Shown piece after piece: positions 11,942 through 21,640 of a stretch of DNA of 64,000 nucleotides. The notes beneath the pieces were generated by a model. The model saw only the letters and a list, made by a program, of their open reading frames with translations. It made no database searches and was not told the origin of the DNA. Made by a program: the position numbers and the translations under genes. The stretch is from Cycas panzhihuaensis (taxonomy: Eukaryota; Cycadophyta). Position 1 is the stretch's first letter, and each line of letters begins with the position of its first letter. The stretch lies in assembly GCA_023213395.1 (NCBI GenBank), contig CM041465.1, forward strand, positions 89,783,741 to 89,847,740, written 5' to 3'.

Positions 11942-12208
11942 TGTTAAAATTGGAGCAAACCAGATCGAATATGCACACGCCAATCATAGAAATGAGTACA
12001 CAAGGAAATTCAGTGGTTAAACCTACCTCAGAACATCAATTATATTGGATCCAAAAAGCATTAGAGTACAAATGGTCTTTAGGTATTTATAGATCCGTAA
12101 GACCAAAAATATTAAATATCTTTTACATATGTTGGCCCAAACAAATAATGATAAAGATTTGTATACAATAATAGATTATATTTACATTAGTTAGGTAATA
12201 TTTTAACA
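11942..12208 (-). repeat. 5' LTR of copia element 1
   Basis: 267 bp, TG...CA ends with a 9-bp inverted terminal match (TGTTAAAAT / ATTTTAACA). Directly flanked by CTTAG at 12209-12213, identical to the sequence left of the other LTR. Confidence 0.93.
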
Positions 12209-12239
12209 CTTAGCCTTATCCTTTAAAGCTGTAAGTAAT

Positions 12240-12322
12240 ACTCTATAATGAGTTTAAACTAACTAAACACTCTTTGATGAGTATAAACTAAATGAACACT
12301 CTACGATAAGTATAAACTAAAG
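12240..12322. repeat. 29-bp tandem repeat, about 2.9 units
   Basis: Units start at 12240, 12269 and 12298. Each begins ACTCT and contains GAGTATAAACTAA or a close variant. No coding meaning is visible. Confidence 0.8.
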
Positions 12323-12482
12323 TGTAAATAACATCAATAAAAATTATAAAAATATTTAAAACATAAAAAACCATACACATAGATCTATATTCATTCATGT
12401 TTATTCATTATAGGGAGAACAAGGGGGGAAGAAATATTAGAGATAATCATGTTCTACACATTTACTAACAAAGAATGAGGAT

Positions 12483-12485
<3 letters not shown>

Positions 12486-12580
<95 letters not shown>

Positions 12581-12606
12581 TATATATATATATATATATA
12601 TATATA
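12486..12606. repeat. (AT)n microsatellite
   Basis: About 120 bp of alternating TA, with one G at 12579, followed by an ATACATGCATACATATACAT tail. Long open frames of alternating Tyr and Ile across it are artefacts of the repeat. Confidence 0.97.
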
Positions 12607-12970
12607 CATGCATACATATACATATGTGTGTGTAAAAAACCATATGGTATATATGTCATAAGTATAAGGCCATACTCTTATAGCTTCCATGAGCATGTAC
12701 AAATGCTCATAGATGAACTCTCATAGTCACATCTTTATGCCCATGGAGTAGACTCATATCCCTCCCCATTCAAGTCTTTCCTAATATTAACAATCACCCC
12801 TATGATGGTCATCAAGAGCTATCATATCCTCCCTCTGAGCGATGATTGTAGGTGTGACACCTATCACGCCTATGAGGGCCATGCTTAGTCTTCAATATAC
12901 GCTAGCTAATTGATGGAATCTCACATCCACTTACTTGTAGGATGGTCATCATACATAAATGTTGCCTCTA
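12607..12970. other. Unassigned intergenic stretch
   Basis: No domain, LTR or RNA gene recognised. It lies between the AT microsatellite and the left LTR of copia element 2. Confidence 0.5.
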
Positions 12971-13192
12971 TGAAGAAAGTGACATTAAAGCCACCTTCCA
13001 CCCAGGATCTATAACACAAGGAGAATAGAAAGATGTAAATGAGGATGAGAAGGTTAAATTAGTTAAGCCTCCAAAATTAATCTCTTAATATTCATTTATT
13101 ACTTCATATATTACATAAATTATTGCCTCATATATATAGAAAAATAAATAGTCATGAGAGAGACAAGAGGGTATGTAAAAAGTAGGAATGTA
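12971..13192 (-). repeat. 3' LTR of copia element 2
   Basis: Begins TGAAGAAAGTGACATTAAAG and aligns along its length with 19543-19765, sharing 'CCACCTTCCAC', 'CAAGGAGAATA' and 'AAGCCTCCAAAAT'. Its right edge is blurred by an inverted duplication with the adjoining RT sequence. Confidence 0.8.
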
Positions 13193-14330
13193 AGCCATCG
13201 CTAATCCCTGGCTCCATAAGGGTTAGTGATGGATTATATTCCTCTATTCTAAACTTCTAAAGTCTCTCCCTTACATATTTCGATTGTGAAAGGAGGATGT
13301 GGCCTAGATGTTGCTAAACCTTTGTGCCAAGAAAATAGTGAAGTAACCTAAGGTCAATCATCTCAACACTACTATTTAATTCCTCTTAGAGGTATAAAAT
13401 CCACTCTATGTCATTACTAATTATTAGCAATTCATCAATATACAACATAACTAGAGTGATTAAGTTATCTTAGATTTTGATATATAAATTGGGATCTAAG
13501 GATGAACATACAAGTCCATGCTTTTGAAAATACTCATATATCTTCATGTATGAAGTACGAGATAATTGTTTAAATCCATAAAGAGCCTTCTTCAACTTGC
13601 AAACTAGTTGTTCTTTTTCATGAACAACATAGCTGAGAGGTTGATTTAGGTGTACATCTTCCTGTAAGTCACTATTTAAAAAGGTGCTTTTCACGTCTAT
13701 CTAAAAGACAAGCCAATTAAACTAAGTTGTTAATACCAGGATAAGCCTCATGGTGGTCATGTTGGCAACAAGGATAAATGTATCATTATAATTGATGCCA
13801 TTAATCTATTTAAAACCTTTGGCAACCAATAATATTTTTTAGCATTAAATGGATCCATTCACATGATATTTTATTTTATAAATCCAATGGTAATAAATTG
13901 GTTTCTTTCTATTTGGCAACTAAACTAGCTCCTAAGTGTCATTTTGTAAAATACAATCCATTTCCCCATTTATGGTTGCTTTCCACTTTTGGTCTATAAC
14001 AACTTCTTCAAAAGTTGTAGGTTTGAGAGCTAATAATACTTTTGACATTAACATAAAGTTGGTAGATGACATATACTTGGATTACCTCTTAGATTATTGT
14101 GGAGGTGATGGAGCATAAGAGATCATCGATAAGCACCATTTAGGAAGCTACTTTGAAGGAATTATTAAAGTGGATATTGAAGTAGATGCAAAAGGTGTAG
14201 ACAAAGTACTAGGAGTATAGGATGAAGATGATGGCAATTAAACTACAAGAATATTTTATGTAGTAAAAGGAAAAGCAAGAATTACCACATGTTATTCATC
14301 AAAAAATAAAAGTCAAGTCATGTCTAGGTC
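13193..14330 (-). pseudogene. Copia RT, 3'-truncated, element 2
   Basis: RT is read on the - strand. Its central part at 13694-13470 is MKSTFLNSDLQEDVHLNQPL, 'KLKKALYGFKQLSRTSY'. The active-site region follows as YIDELLII (YVDD with Glu), then 'LLHYFLGTKV' and 'LLSQSKYVRERL', ending at 'LMEPG' near 13210. Normally RNase H would follow, but the 3' LTR begins at once. Confidence 0.82.
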
Positions 14331-15170
14331 CTAGTTCTCTTCTAAAACAATAACATCCCAAGATGTATACATTTGTCTAGAAGTAGGATTATAAAGTTTG
14401 TAAGCTTTGCAACCAAGCTAGTAGATAATGAAAGCACATTTTATTATTTTGTCCTTGAATTTCTTTTTTTATTCTTTTAGTATAAGCATATATGTTATAC
14501 ATCTAATGGTGCACAAATGTAACACCATGGGTTTTTAACATCATCAAGCCTCCTCAAGTGTAATATTTAAAATTGACTTAGTTAGAGTTGAATTTATGAG
14601 ATAAGCAGTAGTGCCAAGGGCTTTAGCCTGGAATTGAAGTCTTAAGTTCTTTGCAATAAGAATAGCTTTGTATTTGCTAACCAAGGTCCAATTCATATGC
14701 TCAGTAAATCTATTTTGATGAGGTATGTAAGGGGTAAAAGTTTGTTATTTGATGCCACTATCCTTGCAAAAATGGGTGAATTCTCTAGAAGTGTATTCAC
14801 CTCCATTATCATAATGAAGGATTTTAAGTGGCTTTCCAAATTCCAATTCTATGCCATGTTTAAATTCTCTAAATTTTGTAAATACTTTTGATTTTTGCTT
14901 CAAGAAATAGACCCATATCTTATGAGAATAATCATCAATAAATGTAATAAAATAATTATATCCATTAAATAATTCTTAAGACATAGGTCCACAAATGTCA
15001 AAGTGAATAAGGCCCAATGGATCTTTAACATGCTAAACTCTAGCATTTAATCTGAACATAGCCCAATGATATTTTCCCATGACATAAGCCTCATAAATAC
15101 ATTTAGTCTAGTTAATATTTGGTAATCCATGCACCATATTTAACTTTAAAAGCATATGAAAGCTATTCAT
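14331..15170 (-). pseudogene. Copia integrase, element 2
   Basis: On the - strand the HHCC end is partly kept (CIYEAYVMGKYHWAMF). The core follows: 'PLGLIHFDICGPMS' (first Asp), 'ITFIDDYSHKIWVYFLKQKSKV', 'ILHYDNGGEYTS' (second Asp) and 'QNRFTEHMNWT' (Glu region). Several TAG/TAA stops interrupt it. Confidence 0.85.
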
Positions 15171-15740
15171 ATTCAAATGACCAAGGCATTAATTTCATAA
15201 TTGGTCTTTAGGAAGTCTCTAAGAAACAAGTGCCTTTGAAGTAGATTGCTCATTAGTATTAAGGTGGAAGTAGAAGTAGTAGAAGAGGAAGTTAAGTTAC
15301 TACAAGTTCCAATATCATTTTGTAGAAGTACAAGACTTGAAATTCCATCAAGTTTATACAAACCTTGGTCCTCGGAGCTAGAGACAATTAAATTACCATT
15401 CAAATTAGTAATTAAGAATTTCCCAAGGTAACTAAATAAGACATTAAAAGTTTGCTTACTTATTTGGTTGATAGATAAAATATTATATGTCATGACATGG
15501 ACATAGAAAACATTATTAAGGTGATTCTTAATATCATAATCCTTCAAAGAAATGAGAGTATTATCAATCTTGGCAACCTCTAAAATAACATCATCACTAA
15601 ATATTACTCATTCGTCCTATATTAGCCTTATATCTGTGATAAATTTCTAGAATCTATCATGGGATAAGAGGCTCTAGAATCTATCAACCATGATTTATTA
15701 GAATGATACATTATTAATGTAACAAAGAACAAGTTCTACG
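15171..15740 (-). pseudogene. Copia protease and GAG_pre-integrase, element 2
   Basis: 'SWLIDSRASYPMIDSRNL' near 15700 is the protease motif W-L-I-D-S-G-A with Gly changed to Arg. The open stretch 15547-15173 begins MKDYDIKNHLNNVFYVHVMT, then 'YNILSINQISKQTF' and 'GLYKL', the typical spacer between protease and integrase. A Ser/Thr run (SSSTTSTSTL) sits in its middle. Confidence 0.82.
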
Positions 15741-16738
15741 AATTGGCCATGTGGCCTCCTTATTTTTGGCTTTGATTCTATCTCTAGTTATAATTTATAT
15801 TATGTTGATTACCCTAGGGGCATTCTAGTTTTACCTTCTAGGTCCTTAGTAGTTGTCACATCTATGGTTTTAATTACCCTAAGTTATAGGATGATTCTGG
15901 TGGTGTTGTTATTGCAAATTAACTTTCTTCTTCTTATAATCAAATAAAATGTAACTAGGTTTCCATAATAATAATAAATAAACTAATTAAGATATTGAGG
16001 ACATTGTTAATGATATTGATATGGGTGTTGATTCAAATTCATTAAACTAAACTATTGATTAAGTTGTGAGCATTGTAGTTTCTCTTTATGCCATGTTATT
16101 AAAGCTATAGTTGAAGAGGAGGCACTTAAATCTCTAAGTTTATTTAAAATGTATTCCTCTTGAATCAAAGGACCTTCAGAAGTATTGAAATCTAATGTGG
16201 TAAAATAATTAAAATAAGATAGACTAGATATAAGAAAATTTTATTCTACTAACAATACATTGGCAATCCAAGATATCAAGTCACCATAATCAAGTGGTTG
16301 TCCTATAACCCTTAATTGGTTCTTGATTGCCTTGATTTGAGTCAGATAAGCTATAATTAATCTTACATATGGTATGGTGAGCACGATAAATCTAGAATTA
16401 TTCTTCCTTTTACATATTGCACAAATTATATCGTAAGCTTTAGTAGAAGTAGTAGCAAGCCTAATATTTTGGTTAACATTATCCTTACAAAAAAGGTATA
16501 AGAAAGAAAGGGCAAGTTCATCAGAGTTATTACAGGAGGCAAAAGCAACAAGATTAGTAGGAATGACAATATCAAGATCATCAATATCTTGAGTCTCTCT
16601 AGGCATGGAAATTTTACTAGAAATATAAGTCCATAGTTTATTTAATATTAGAATATTCTTAACTTGTTTCTTTTAAGCCAAGAACTTATCATTACCTGAT
16701 AATTTAATAGTATTGGTTGTAACCATTTGAAATTCCAT
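15741..16738 (-). pseudogene. Copia gag, element 2
   Basis: The likely start ATG is at 16738-16736 (MEFQMVTTNTIKLSGNDKFLA), a typical copia gag beginning. The 121-codon open stretch 16606-16241 carries the UBN2 core ('SFLYLFCKDNVNQNIRLATT', 'LTQIKAIKNQLRVIGQPLDY', 'GDLISWIANVLL'). No intact CCHC knuckle was found in 15741-16240. Confidence 0.8.
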
Positions 16739-17519
16739 TTTATCTTAAATATATTTCCTATCTACCTAAAGGTTTGTTAATATAGTATCCATAATCTTAA
16801 TATCTCCTTACCTGACTACCAGTAATAATTGAGATAATTTTGTCTAATGGCATACATACTTATAAGTAGTAGCTTAAGGACCTTATATACCCAAAGGTAT
16901 GTATGTTCTATTAAAGGCTTTACTACTTCCCTAATATTGTTGACCCACTTATGCCTAATTTATAGCCTAAATAATAGATCCTCATCTAAAGGCACACTTT
17001 TAACTAAGGTACTCATTTTTCCAAGTCTAACATGGTCTCTAAACTCTAAGGTTTATAAGGTATACACTTAAGTCTGCCACTCAATATAGCTAATAGCTAT
17101 TGCCCCCTATATAATACATAGAGATCGAAGAATGATAATAAGATGTGCAGGAGTGGTACCTTCAAGGGGCCTAACCATTCCCTTTGTAGGACTAGTATTA
17201 TAAGGTTACTTAGTTAGGAAACTATATTTTTAATCTTCTAAGTTTTTTAAAGATTTTGTGATTAAAATTTATTATTTTTTTATGTATATAAAAATAAATA
17301 TATCAAAAATTGAAAAGGCCTCTAAATTTTTGAGAACTACTTGAAATAGATTTTAAAATAGACTAAAAACTACTTAAAATAAGCTAGAAAAGGCTAAAAA
17401 GATTAAAAAATAAAAAACTTTAGAATGAAAATAAATATTAAAAAGGGAATATACTATAAATATTTTGAAATATATAACCTTTTCTTTTGATATGGTAAAA
17501 ATAGAAAGGGTTTAAAAAT
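16739..17519. other. Leader region of copia element 2, no genes
   Basis: AT-rich, with no domain on either strand. Position between gag and the 5' LTR makes it untranslated leader plus possible insertions. Confidence 0.5.
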
Positions 17520-18330
17520 GGCCCCAACCCTGTTACATAACCTACCTCCCAACTATCATATCTGCCATAACAAGCCCATGGCCTAGCTAACCTCTACCTT
17601 CCCTAACCTTATCTAACATACTCCTACCATGGTAAGTCCATTAGCTAACTCTAATTCCCCATGTGGGGAGTGTTTTCCATATCCTTTTTAACCAGACCTA
17701 AAATCTCTTCTTGGACTACCTCTCTCCATGCCCAGTTCCTCTTATGAGAAACCCCCTAATTAGCTAGTTTATTAGCAACGACATTCTCTTCCCTGTAAGT
17801 GTGATATACCTAAACACTCTATCTACACTTTAGGCCATCTTAAATATCTCGGATCATGTTAGTTACTCTCTAATATGGGTCTACCTTACCTCTAAGCATA
17901 TTGATCACATTTAATAAATTCCCTTCAATAATCACCCTATCATAGCCTTCCCCTCAAACCATCTCCACTACCCTCTACATAGCTGCCAACTCTGCCCTGT
18001 GATTTGTTTGCTGCCTGTAATACTCCACAAAAGCCTATTTTACTTCCCTTTCTAATTTCTATAGATGCCTCCTCCACCTACCTCCCTAGGATTGCCTTTA
18101 GCCCCCTTGTCAAAGTTAATTTTCACCTACTTTTCTTGGGGAGGAATCCAGGAGCAATGCCTTCTCAATCCCATAGTGACTTTGGGCCTCCTTATCTCCT
18201 AATTCTCTAATATAATTTCTTCTAATCCTGGGACGAATTTCTCTTCTTTATTTTTAATTGTCTCTACTATTGTAGCATAAACAATCCCATGGAGCCTAAC
18301 TTCATCCATCTGTTTCTCCCCTAATATTTT
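17520..18330 (-). pseudogene. LINE-type RNase H (RVT_3-like) fragment
   Basis: On the - strand the motif 'WIPPQEK' near 18145 is followed by 'VKINFDKGAKGNPREVGGGG'. This is the start of the plant RVT_3/RNase H domain found at the C-terminus of many L1-type LINEs (W-x-PP ... NFDGA-KGNPG). Later frames keep pieces such as 'YHTYREENVVANKLAN' near 17780. It is a decayed fragment lying inside the leader of copia element 2, so it was probably inserted there. No poly-A end or target duplication was identified. Confidence 0.72.
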
Positions 18331-19542
18331 TAAAACTATAAAAAAATAAAACTTAAATAGTGGATGAAAATTAGGGGAAAAATAAATAAGGATACAATCA
18401 AATATTTCTCCTTAATAAAGCTATGAAATCATAATTTAGCATTATAACTCAAGTCTAGATGCTAAGAGGATTAAAATTAGTGCTCATACTACCTAATTTC
18501 ACCAATCCTCTAGTAAATGGCAATAAGATAAATGTAAGAAGGTTGCATGACTTCACACTAAAAATAAATGATGCTATAAATAAATCTCTTGCATCTCCTT
18601 TGACTTCAAGCAATAATAAGATAGATGAATCTTAGTAATAGAGGACAAGAGCTTGAGTATCTTAGTTCTATCCCCAAGTAACATGCTAGTTCAACCTACA
18701 TTCTAATTGATAGGCTACCACAGTAGAGAGATGATAAAAAATAGAGAAATATATTAAATATCTTTGCCATCAAAGTAGTGGTATATGCATTAATGGAAGT
18801 TATGAGATTTAATGTCAAGAGCAATCTTAATATTTTCTTCTTTTCAATAGTAGCTCCTTTCTTCTAGCTAAGAAAGGACCTAAGTAATGATGAATTTCAT
18901 GTCATAAATCATATTTAGTACTAATAAATCAATCAAGAATCATAGTAATTTGAGAATGAATCGCAAGGATAAGTATTAATAACTATTAATTATTTTATCC
19001 AAACCCTAATAATTAATCAGTGAGAAAAAACAAACCTCTAAATCATTCTCATACTTTATAATAAAGAAATTAAACACTTGATTTATTTTCATCCTTGATG
19101 ATAAAGAAATCGAACCCCCAACCAAAGACAAAAACATAGTGTAATTATGAGATAATATGGAGCGTATCTTGGAAATGATACATTTGCTTATGGAGATTCT
19201 TTAGGTACCAAATCCACCCACTTTAGAAACGTTTCTAGGAAGGATTCTTATGTTCTTTAATATTATAATTCTATCACCTTAGAGTTGCTTTAGCTAAGTG
19301 AAGATTTTTGTGGTGACTTGACTTATTATTAATGTAAAAGGGATAATAAGCAACTAATAAATTGGAAAAATATGTGGAACATAACACTCAATGATATTAT
19401 GGCTTCCCTTCAGAACCAAACATGGAATTCTACACTGTTGGGTTTCTTAATTTAAGGTGTGGCCTTACTTGGAAAGATTTTTAGAGGATGCATCAAATGA
19501 AATAGCTACAGAGCTATATGGTCAACTTGCTTTGATACTAAG
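18331..19542. other. AT-rich leader of copia element 2
   Basis: No coding or RNA feature recognised. Loose repeats of 'aaacactt/aaacctct ... ataaagaaat' occur near 19030-19100. The stretch ends at the 5' LTR; a degraded PBS is at its right edge. Confidence 0.5.
19529..19540 (-). promoter_or_regulatory. Degraded primer-binding site, element 2
   Basis: On the - strand TAGTATCAAAGC lies two bases inside the 5' LTR. It differs from TGGTATCAGAGC by two G-to-A changes. Confidence 0.65.
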
Positions 19543-19765
19543 TGAAAGAAGAGGCATTAAATCCACCTTCCACTAAGGATATGCAATGCAAGGAGAATAA
19601 AAAAATAAAAATGAAGATGAGGACATCAAATTAATTAAGCCTCCAAAATAAATCTATTGGCATTCATTCATTACTTCAGGTATTACATAAGCAATTGCCT
19701 CACATATATACAAAAATGAATAGTTACAAGGGAGGCAAGAAGGTATATGAAGAGTTGATCATGCA
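19543..19765 (-). repeat. 5' LTR of copia element 2
   Basis: About 223 bp, TG...CA on the + strand, similar throughout to 12971-13192. Its outer end takes part in a 16-bp hairpin (19755-19794). Confidence 0.8.
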
Positions 19766-19794
19766 AGGTGACTAGCGGCACCTTGTATGATCAA
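19755..19794. repeat. Inverted repeat at the outer end of an LTR
   Basis: Arms 19755-19770 and 19779-19794 (TTGATCATGCAAGGTG) match except at one position, with an 8-base loop. The left arm includes the last 11 bp of the LTR plus 5 bp of flank. Confidence 0.8.
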
Positions 19795-20379
19795 TATTAT
19801 ATGTACATTACAATATGGTGTGGATATATGGGACCCCACAAGCATTAGGATCACCACTTACAAGTCATGACTAACCACTAACATAACTTCAAATACATTT
19901 ACAATTTATTTTATCATATTGATTTGATAAAGTAACTAACATGGCTTACTAACATAACTTTATATTTATAAAAGTATAATATATTATACATATCTACTAT
20001 TGAATTAATAAGCATATCATTAATTATTCCATCATTCTCATCCTTAGTAGCCTTTAGTTATGCCTCCCTCACTAATAATTGTGCCTTCAACTCCTAATAC
20101 ACATCTTGAGCTCACATGGTAAGTGCAAAATATCAAATAAGGAAGCCCAATAACTCAGGATCCCCCTCCTACTAAATAGGAGGCTCTCATGGGATGTACA
20201 CATATGGTAGAAGGGCATTAAGGGTCCTCCTCACTAGTGAGACCTTGATTGTCACCTCACATTGCATATAAACATATAGAAGTTAGTCATTTTATTCAAA
20301 AATATAATCAAAAGTCAAAAGTTATTAAAAGAATACAAGAACATGATCTAAATCAACAACATCTAAATATAAATAATTA
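19795..20379. other. Unassigned stretch
   Basis: No recognised gene. The right end may hold the acidic tail of the - strand coding remnant described next. Confidence 0.4.
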
Positions 20380-21640
20380 ATTATAGGTACCCACTAGAGG
20401 TAGTACAATAACATCAATTGTTGGCTCATGAACCTCTATTGCTCCTTGCTTGCCCACTACCACCTCTTGAGCTCTCTTTGAGCTTTCTTCATGTCGTTAA
20501 TAGGCAAATAAGCTATTGATACTACTATTAGTCACTCTTCCTACCCAAAGGCCTCCTCACCCTCTTCCCTATTACCATCTCCTTCATATTCAGTAGTTGG
20601 CTCACCCTCTCCCTTATCATCATCCCTTATTAACCCAGGAGGGATCACTCTCTATGCGAATGCAGTACCACCTACTCCACAATCACCCTTTGGTACCATG
20701 CCGCATGCTACTCCTCCTCCTCTACCCCTATGTAGAGGTGGGGATCCCTCTACTATGACTCTCTCAATTGCATCAGCCTCATCGTTAGACCATGTAGTCA
20801 TCCTATTAGACAAGTTAGGAATTAACTGGTTCCTTGTCATCCTCTTGAGATGATAGCCATATGTTCTCTTTATCACTACCTCTTATTTGTCATAGACACG
20901 CGATTATATGTGCTAATTATTCATCATAGGGTCCATGATACTTAAGCATCTTCATTATTGGTCTCATCAAGGGGTTACAGTCATATAGCCAACACATTAG
21001 GATATAGTTGTAAGAGAATCCTCCTTCTCCTCACCTATGAATATGGGATAACTACTAGGCCATACTATCAACAATAAAGTGACCCTAATCTATCCAAGTC
21101 TCTACCTCATATTACTTAATTATACTCACCCACTGAGTCAACACACCCATGAAGTTTTATATCTAGGCAACTTGAAACATGATAATATAAGCCAATACAT
21201 TTTGAAGTGCTAAAATCCCATTTACCTCCCTCATCACCTCAAGGGAGATCCTATGAAATCTAAAGTGTCTGGTTGACCTAGTTAAATATGTACTACAAGC
21301 CTATAGAGCCTCCTCCTCCACTATGTGGCTTAATCAGATCTTTTTTCCCTGCTATCTCACTCTTAAGATCCTTCTAATGTCCTTGGTAGTGATCCTAATG
21401 TCCCCTATCCTACACATTAAAATGTTCACTCTTTAGGGACCTATAAACTAATAAAATCCTTAAGAACCTTATACTCAATCATTAGCTAGATGGAGTAGTT
21501 GGCCTTAGCTAGCCCACACTACCTCAAAAGCTACCACTCAGTAACTATCAATACCCTAAGGAATGTCTTGATAGCCCATCCCTCATTCTCCTACATGTTG
21601 ATTCTCTTAATAGGTTGTTAAACATAAAAATATAACTTCA
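20380..21640 (-). pseudogene. Unrecognised degenerate coding region
   Basis: Reading the - strand through stops gives about 350 residues of protein-like sequence. Examples are 'GWAIKTFLRVLIVTEW' near 21570, then 'RITTKDIRRILRVR', 'LSHIVEEEAL', 'RFHRISLEVMREVNGILALQ', 'GGFSYNYILMCWLYDCNPL' and 'PIMKMLKYHGPYDE'. It ends in a Gly/Arg-rich then acidic tail. Most breaks are TAG or TAA where Gln would fit, the same decay as in the transposons. I do not recognise the family. It could be an accessory ORF of a plant transposon or a decayed host gene. The 74-codon open frame 20876-20652 is only part of it. Confidence 0.5.

Larger units (their letters stand above)
5992..12208 (-). mobile_element. Complete Ty1/copia element (element 1)
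   Basis: 6,217-bp element on the - strand. Paired 267-bp LTRs lie at 5992-6258 and 11942-12208, with a perfect 5-bp target duplication CTTAG at 5987-5991 and 12209-12213. A tRNA-iMet type PBS lies next to the right LTR and a PPT next to the left LTR. Domain order gag, zinc knuckle, protease, integrase, RT, RNase H is copia-type. The reading frame has many stops and shifts, so it cannot make a polyprotein. It inserted just downstream of the RNase H remnant. Confidence 0.93.
12971..19765 (-). mobile_element. Degenerate Ty1/copia element (element 2)
   Basis: A - strand copia element bounded by related LTRs of about 222 bp (12971-13192 and 19543-19765). Gag, protease, integrase and most of RT are recognisable. 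The end of RT and all of RNase H are missing at the left side, where RT joins the LTR almost directly. The 5-bp flanks (CTCTA left, AGGTG right) do not match. The leader contains a LINE RNase H fragment. Boundaries are supported by LTR similarity, with an uncertainty of a few bases. Confidence 0.82.

Noticed and set aside
12437-12702. Three overlapping open frames of alternating Tyr-Ile on the - strand
   Set aside because: They are produced by the (AT)n microsatellite and have no coding meaning.
18004-18210. 68-codon + strand frame
   Set aside because: Antisense of the LINE RNase H fragment, which carries the recognisable motifs.
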